32,088 nucleotides of DNA from Flavobacteriales bacterium. Its GTDB lineage: Bacteria; Bacteroidota; Bacteroidia; CAIKAF01. Made by a program: the position numbers and the translations under genes. The stretch lies in the NCBI GenBank assembly GCA_025451295.1, contig JANWKQ010000106.1, positions 1-32,088 of the forward strand, read 5' to 3'. Shown in pieces: positions 26,815 through 32,088 of this stretch. Each line of letters opens with the position of its first letter. The stretch's first letter is position 1. Below the pieces are notes generated by a model that did not search any database, was not told the DNA's origin, and saw nothing but the letters and a program-made list of their open reading frames with translations.

Positions 26815-27876
26815 TTATCTTCCATAAATAATTCCACTGCTATGATCCTTTCTGGCTCCGGTAACAGAGCTGAGGACATTGATCTCTCCGCTCCATTTTA
26901 AAACACCCAACAAGGCAAATATCAATGACTCTTTATACTGCACCAGTGCATCATCAGGAACTGAAATATCCGCATCTGTTTTTGCTTTTATTTTCTCCAT
27001 AAGGAAATCATTATACGCACCTCCACCTGTGACCAATACTTTTTTTGCCTCGACCTTATTGATCGCCATTGCTATAATTTCACCAATATGGCAAACATAC
27101 GTATGCAAAACATCTTCCATGGGTATGGAATATTTTTCCAGCAGATGTATCAGATGTTGTTGGACCCATTCTATACCCAATGATTTTGGTGGGAGTTCGC
27201 TGTAAAAACCAATTTTCCCCAGATCCTGAAAAAGATCTTCATGTAACTGTCCACCCCTTGCTATAGTACCACCATCATCGAATGGTTTACCCGAAAGGAC
27301 GGCATAATGATTAAGAACCACATTCACAGCACAAATATCCCAGGCGATCCGTTTATTATTAAATTGCGCAGATATATTAGCAAATCCTCCCAGGTTAATA
27401 CAGCTATCAAATTCGCTGAACAATAAGCTATCACCAATAGGCACCAGAGGTGCTCCCTGGCCACCAAAAGCCACATCCTGTGTACGAAAATCGCAGATCA
27501 CGGGAATACCGGTTTCTGCATAGATATGAGCCCCATGTCCGATCTGTAACGTACACCCTTTTTGAGGTTGATGAAAGACCGTATGACCATGTGAACTGAT
27601 CATATCAGGATTAAGCCGATGTTCCTTGATGAACTTGCGACACTCTTCGCCGATATACTTTCCATATTTATGATTGAGTGCAACCAATTCCTGTCCGTTC
27701 AACAAGTAAGCATTCTTTAATATGTTACACCTTTTTTCTGAATATGGAATTGTGGCTGTTGACAGTATTTTATAGGTCCATTTTTCTTCTTTAACCAGCT
27801 CACAATAAGCAATATCCATTCCATCCAGGGAAGTCCCGCTCATTACACCTAAAACTTTGTAAACTGGCATTTTCAT
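26815..27876 (-). CDS. anmK: Anhydro-N-acetylmuramic acid kinase
   Basis: 353 aa: YKVLGVMSGTSLDGMDIAYCEL, DMISSHGHTVFHQPQKGCTLQIGHGAHIYAETGIPVICDFRTQDVAFGGQGAPLVPIGDSLLF, INLGGFANIS, AWDICAVNVVLNHYA, VLVTGGGAYNDFLMEKI. Confidence 0.95.
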   Translation of the reverse strand: MKMPVYKVLGVMSGTSLDGMDIAYCELVKEEKWTYKILSTATIPYSEKRCNILKNAYLLNGQELVALNHKYGKYIGEECRKFIKEHRLNPDMISSHGHTVFHQPQKGCTLQIGHGAHIYAETGIPVICDFRTQDVAFGGQGAPLVPIGDSLLFSEFDSCINLGGFANISAQFNNKRIAWDICAVNVVLNHYAVLSGKPFDDGGTIARGGQLHEDLFQDLGKIGFYSELPPKSLGIEWVQQHLIHLLEKYSIPMEDVLHTYVCHIGEIIAMAINKVEAKKVLVTGGGAYNDFLMEKIKAKTDADISVPDDALVQYKESLIFALLGVLKWSGEINVLSSVTGARKDHSSGIIYGR

Positions 27877-27954
27877 TAGTACGATAAAAAATATATCTTA
27901 GCCCGCTATTACAAAGTAAACATTAATTTTTAACCTATACTAAAACTTTTCTCT

Positions 27955-29097
27955 ATGTACTTCGAACTCTCTGAAGAGCATAAAATGATCCAGCAGGCAG
28001 CACGTGATTTTGCACGTGAACAATTATTACCTGGTGTTATTGAACGTGATGATAAAATGATATTTCCTGCTGAACAGGTAAAGAAACTGGGTGAGTTAGG
28101 TTTTATGGGAATGATGGTGGATCCTAAATACGGAGGTGCCGGTATGGATGCAATTTCCTATGTGCTGGTAATGGAAGAACTTTCGAAGGTAGAAGCAGCA
28201 TGCTCTGTGGTTGTTTCTGTCAACAATTCATTGGTATGTTACGGACTGGAAGCTTTTGGAACCGAGGAACAAAAACAAAAATATTTAAAACCTCTGGCCA
28301 GCGGAGAATGCATCGGTGCATTCTGCTTATCAGAACCGGAAGCAGGTAGTGATGCTACATCGCAAAGAACCACCGCGATTGATATGGGGGATCATTATTT
28401 AGTAAACGGTCCCAAGAACTGGATCACCAATGGAGTAAATGCAAAATATTATCTGGTGATCGCCCAAACCGATGCATCCAAAGGACATAAAGGAATTAAT
28501 TGTCTTATTGTTGAAGAAGGAATGCCTGGTTTTGTAAAAGGGCCCAAAGAAAATAAAATGGGGATCCGTGCTAGCGATACCTGCTCATTACAATTTACCG
28601 ATGTAAAAGTCCCAAAAGAAAACCGGGTAGGGGAAGATGGATTTGGTTTTAAATTCGCGATGAAAACATTGGCAGGTGGACGGATTGGAATTGCCGCACA
28701 GGCATTGGGTATTGCGCAGGGGGCCTATGAATTATGCATACAATATAGCAAAGAGCGGAAAGCATTTGGCAAACCTATTTCTGAACATCAGGCAGTGGCA
28801 TTTAAACTGGCTGATATGGCAACAAGGATCGAAGCTTCCCGTCTGCTCATTTATAAATCCGCCTGGTTGAAAGATCAAAAAATGAATTTTGACCATGCTA
28901 GTTCGATGGCGAAGTTGTTTGCCAGTGAAACCGCCATGTGGACTACTACCGAAGCAGTACAGGTGCATGGTGGGTATGGATATGTGAAAGAATATCATGT
29001 GGAACGACTGATGCGGGATGCAAAGATCACTCAGATCTACGAAGGTACTTCAGAGGTACAAAGAATTGTGATAAGCCGCGGCCTGATCAACGTATAA
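27955..29097 (+). CDS. Acyl-CoA dehydrogenase (short/branched-chain or butyryl-CoA type)
   Basis: 380 aa: ECIGAFCLSEPEAGSDATSQRTTA, YLVNGPKNWITNGVNAKYYLVIAQTD, GGRIGIAAQALGIAQGAYELCIQYSKERKAFGKPISEHQAVAFKLADMAT, EAVQVHGGYGYVKEYHVERLMRDAKITQIYEGTSEVQRIVISRGLI. Confidence 0.96.
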   Translation: MYFELSEEHKMIQQAARDFAREQLLPGVIERDDKMIFPAEQVKKLGELGFMGMMVDPKYGGAGMDAISYVLVMEELSKVEAACSVVVSVNNSLVCYGLEAFGTEEQKQKYLKPLASGECIGAFCLSEPEAGSDATSQRTTAIDMGDHYLVNGPKNWITNGVNAKYYLVIAQTDASKGHKGINCLIVEEGMPGFVKGPKENKMGIRASDTCSLQFTDVKVPKENRVGEDGFGFKFAMKTLAGGRIGIAAQALGIAQGAYELCIQYSKERKAFGKPISEHQAVAFKLADMATRIEASRLLIYKSAWLKDQKMNFDHASSMAKLFASETAMWTTTEAVQVHGGYGYVKEYHVERLMRDAKITQIYEGTSEVQRIVISRGLINV

Positions 29098-29205
29098 TAA
29101 GAGCGGATTATTTGGATTTTGGCTATAAAAAGTCGTATTAATCGTAGATCGTAAATCCAAAATCGTAAATTCATTTTATATTTACAATAACCAATCAACC
29201 TGATC

Positions 29206-30645
29206 ATGGATCAAAAAAAAGCTGTTGGCTGTGGCCTTCGAACCGCCCTTTGGGGAATCGTACTTGTTGGCGGAATTGTTATCGGATTTATTTTCCTTCT
29301 GAGAAGTTGTTTATCCCAATGGGACAATTATGGGGTAAAGGGTTGGCCCGGAATTACCGATGACCAGAAAACAATGGTTCTGGTAAAATCATATAGCAAA
29401 ACAAATAGTTATTCCTCCAAAAACGGAATGACCCACATCTCATACAGTACTACGTATTATCTCGAAAAAATTGATCTTGCCAGCGGTAAGGTGGTTCAGA
29501 AAAAGAAATTAATGAACCATCGAAAAATAAAAAAAGGTGGATTCCAATGTTTTGGTGGATATAAAAACAGGCTTTGGATCTTTGCTAACTATCTAAGGGC
29601 CTATGATATGAATACACTTGAGCAAGTGGTGAAACTGGAAGATATTGAGAATAAAAATCCACAGTTAAAAGGCAAAATGCCAATCGAAAGCCAGTACTAT
29701 GATGCGCATATCAACCTGGGCTATATCGCCATCACTGCGCTCGATGGAGACAAATACAAAATTATGCTAGATGATCTCCATGCTGAACTAATCGATCCTG
29801 AAAGTGATTCTTTTGAATACTTCAGTAAAGAGTTAACGGAAAAGATCAACTCATTCAAATCAACCTATGATTCCCTTGTGAAAGGAGTAGATTACGACCG
29901 TGTTTACGATGACTATCGAAATAAAAAAATCACCCGGAAAGAAATGGAAGATCAGATCTCCGCAAATTCTGAAAAACTCAACCGGCTCAACCAAACACAG
30001 GATTCTTTAAGAGGACTCGAAAACAGCGCAAGGGATATTTTCCAGGATCAGCAAGACCTTCAGAGAATGCTGGAAGATTTTGATGCGATGAGTTCCGACA
30101 TGTCGGACTGGGTAACTTTGAAAGATACGGCCTGGGGTAATGGATATGTTATGGATAAAGAGGAACCGGATGACCAGCATTTCGACATTTCTAATTTTTC
30201 TTCTATGGGATCTGAGTCCGATAAGGTAAAATTGTTCCGACTTGTCCTGGAAGTAAATCAAAAATCAAGTTCACGCTATGATCACTATATTGTAAAGAAA
30301 GTAGAAACTTTAGGCACCGATAAATATTTGCAGGGAGGACTGATGAGAGACTATCGGACCGCGAAGGTTTATCAAACCAAAAATCCTGGTGGTTTCATTA
30401 TTTTCAGTCGGGATATTATTGGAGATAAAGGAAAATTATTGGTGACCCGGGTTGACATGAATGGAAAAAAGGTTTGGCAAACGGATGCTCAAATGAGTTT
30501 CAAGCTCAATTGGGTTTCGGCTACTGATAGCTATCTCATCATTTGTGGGATCATCAAATCAGATAAGACACCTTTTAATGCAGAGGCCGATGCGGTGAGA
30601 ATATTTGATCTGAAGACCGGAAATCTGATTACAGTGAAGTATTAG
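29206..30645 (+). CDS. Membrane-anchored protein of unknown function with a propeller-like region and coiled-coil insert
   Basis: 479 aa. N-terminal TM (ALWGIVLVGGIVIGFIFLLRSC), beta-rich repeats (YLEKIDLASGKVVQKKKL; NYLRAYDMNTLEQVVKLEDI; LLVTRVDMNGKKVWQTDAQM; VRIFDLKTGNLITVKY) and a charged helical insert (EMEDQISANSEKLNRLNQTQDSLRGLENSARDIFQDQQDLQRMLEDF). Resembles the PA2928-type annotation, not confirmed. Confidence 0.7.
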   Translation: MDQKKAVGCGLRTALWGIVLVGGIVIGFIFLLRSCLSQWDNYGVKGWPGITDDQKTMVLVKSYSKTNSYSSKNGMTHISYSTTYYLEKIDLASGKVVQKKKLMNHRKIKKGGFQCFGGYKNRLWIFANYLRAYDMNTLEQVVKLEDIENKNPQLKGKMPIESQYYDAHINLGYIAITALDGDKYKIMLDDLHAELIDPESDSFEYFSKELTEKINSFKSTYDSLVKGVDYDRVYDDYRNKKITRKEMEDQISANSEKLNRLNQTQDSLRGLENSARDIFQDQQDLQRMLEDFDAMSSDMSDWVTLKDTAWGNGYVMDKEEPDDQHFDISNFSSMGSESDKVKLFRLVLEVNQKSSSRYDHYIVKKVETLGTDKYLQGGLMRDYRTAKVYQTKNPGGFIIFSRDIIGDKGKLLVTRVDMNGKKVWQTDAQMSFKLNWVSATDSYLIICGIIKSDKTPFNAEADAVRIFDLKTGNLITVKY

Positions 30646-30647
30646 AG

Positions 30648-31685
30648 CTAGTCATTTTCCCTTTGCCATTTAGACAGCGCTTTTCTGTACTTATTGGCGT
30701 TACGGTCATGTTCGGCCAACGAAGCGGTAAAATTATGTCGTCCGGAAAAATCTTCTTTGGCACACATGAAGATAAAATTATCATCGGAAGGGTTGAGAAC
30801 TGCATCAATACATTCACCTTCGGTGATCATAATAGGCCCGGGGGGTAAACCATAGTGTAAATAGGTATTATAAGGTGATTCAAACTCCAAATGTTTTTGC
30901 AAAACACGGGTAATGGTAAAATCTCCAATGGCATAAATAACGGTTGGATCAGCCTGCAACATCATTCCGGCTTTCAATCTGTTTAAATAAAGTTTTGCAA
31001 TGATTGGCCATTCATCCTTGTATTTGGTTTGTTCACTTTGAACGATGGAAGCAAGTGTAACCACTTGCTCTGGGGTTAATCCCAGTTTTTTTGCTTTTTC
31101 TTTGCGATCTTCATTCCAGAATTTTTCATATTCTTTAAACATTTTATCTGTGAATTCCCTGGCATCCGTATTCCAATAAAGTTCGTAGGTGTTCGGTAAA
31201 AATAACATCGGAATATTTTCAGGTTGGACCCGATAGAGTTCTTTCATTTTTTTATGATCACTCCAAAATTTCATCAATGCAGTTGAATCAGCTTCTATTT
31301 TTCCATTCAGTTTTCCGGCGAGGAGATTTAAGGTACGTGCATAATGAAAACTTAGCTTGACGGGGACCTGCTTGCCACTCTTAAATAGCCGGATCAACTC
31401 ATAATTGGTCATTCCATTTTTTAACCGATAGCGTCCCGGACGGTATACCTTCACCAGATTGTGAGATCGGGCCGATTTTTCGAAGGAAGCAAAATTCTTT
31501 ATAGCCTGGGTCTTTTTTACCGAATTCAGGAGGGTATCAAGGCTGGCGTTGGTGGGGAGATATACATAAACCTCGGTAGAATCATTGATGGAAACGTTGC
31601 TGTTAAAGCGGTCTGTAAAAAACCCGCAACTGGTAAGGAAGCAGGAAAACAAAAAAAACAGCCCAAATTTTTTCAAACGATCCAA
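30648..31685 (-). CDS. mltG: Endolytic murein transglycosylase MltG (YceG-like), lipoprotein-type N-terminus
   Basis: 345 aa: FLFSCFLTSCGFF, PGRYRLKNGMTNYELIRLFKSGKQVPVKLSF, MLFLPNTYELYWNTDAREFTDKMFKEYEKFW, LGLTPEQVVTLASIVQSEQTKYKDEWPIIAKLYLNRLKAGMMLQADPTVIYAIGDF, SPYNTYLHYGLPPGPI. Confidence 0.93.
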   Translation of the reverse strand: MDRLKKFGLFFLFSCFLTSCGFFTDRFNSNVSINDSTEVYVYLPTNASLDTLLNSVKKTQAIKNFASFEKSARSHNLVKVYRPGRYRLKNGMTNYELIRLFKSGKQVPVKLSFHYARTLNLLAGKLNGKIEADSTALMKFWSDHKKMKELYRVQPENIPMLFLPNTYELYWNTDAREFTDKMFKEYEKFWNEDRKEKAKKLGLTPEQVVTLASIVQSEQTKYKDEWPIIAKLYLNRLKAGMMLQADPTVIYAIGDFTITRVLQKHLEFESPYNTYLHYGLPPGPIMITEGECIDAVLNPSDDNFIFMCAKEDFSGRHNFTASLAEHDRNANKYRKALSKWQREND

Positions 31686-31726
31686 TTTTTTTGTAAATTT
31701 AAAACTTATAAGGAATTACGAAGTTT

Positions 31727-32088
31727 ATGATCAAAACCTTTTTTGCTGTTTTTTCCCTGGTTATCCCATCTTTACTTACGGCTCAGGGTTATTTCTATAC
31801 CGAAAGCACTGTCCAGATCAATGGTGGCGCATCTATTGAGATCAAAGGAGATGCTGTGATCAATCAATCGATCAATGGAAATGGATTTATGGTAATGAAT
31901 GGAGATAATCCACAAACCATGGGCGGAACCTCTGCCAACATGAACAATTTAAGGGTATCCAACAACGCAGATGTTACTTTGACCGACCCTTTATGGGTAA
32001 ATGATACCCTGACCATGGCAAGTGGTACTTTATACCTGGAAGATGAAAATTTATTCCTTGCTGATAACTCTTTCCACTCAGGAAATTC
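31727..32088 (+). CDS. Secreted/surface protein, C-terminus truncated by the window edge
   Basis: ATG at 31727 opens a frame to the window end: MIKTFFAVFSLVIPSLLTAQGYFYTESTVQINGGASIEIKGDAVINQSINGNGFMVMNGDNPQTMGGTSANMNNLRVSNNADVTLTDPLWVNDTLTMASGTLYLEDENLFLADNSFHSGN. Signal peptide plus beta-helix-like repeats typical of Bacteroidota surface proteins. Not in the ORF track because it is open at the edge. Confidence 0.75.
   Translation, partial: MIKTFFAVFSLVIPSLLTAQGYFYTESTVQINGGASIEIKGDAVINQSINGNGFMVMNGDNPQTMGGTSANMNNLRVSNNADVTLTDPLWVNDTLTMASGTLYLEDENLFLADNSFHSGN

Noticed and set aside
30648-31685. ASIVQSE in MltG considered as a lost catalytic Glu
   Set aside because: A Glu two residues after the Q is retained and I cannot establish by eye which position is catalytic in this lineage; not enough to claim inactivation.

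Overview
This 32 kb window comes from a Bacteroidota genome. Support: many T9SS-type secreted proteins, TAnnTTTG-like promoter cores, a type-3 ProRS and Bacteroidota-type gene content. From left to right it contains: (i) two tandem minus-strand paralogs of very large secreted Ig/PKD-like repeat proteins. The first is truncated by the left window edge and is missing from the supplied ORF track because its stop lies outside. It has an exact 240-bp (80-aa) repeat nested in a 960-bp four-unit super-repeat. (ii) A UvrD/PcrA helicase, an acyl-CoA thioesterase, a membrane-anchored Tim44-like/zinc-ribbon/TerB-like protein and AsnRS. (iii) A large secreted Amidase_2 + CUB-like protein with a T9SS tail, an endonuclease/exonuclease/phosphatase-family protein, a FadL/OmpP1-like outer membrane protein with an Asn-rich lipoprotein, and ProRS. 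(iv) An intergenic palindrome-rich element, then an ECF sigma factor tightly coupled to a small membrane protein. (v) Uncharacterised secreted proteins, AnmK, an acyl-CoA dehydrogenase, a membrane-anchored protein of unknown function, MltG and a truncated secreted protein at the right edge. I saw no rRNA, tRNA, CRISPR array, transposase or prophage. The most notable signals are the hierarchical repeat structure of the left-edge giant protein with a block-specific extra cysteine, the palindromic element at 23.5-23.7 kb, the sigma/small-membrane-protein pair, and the coupled anmK/orphan secreted protein operon.
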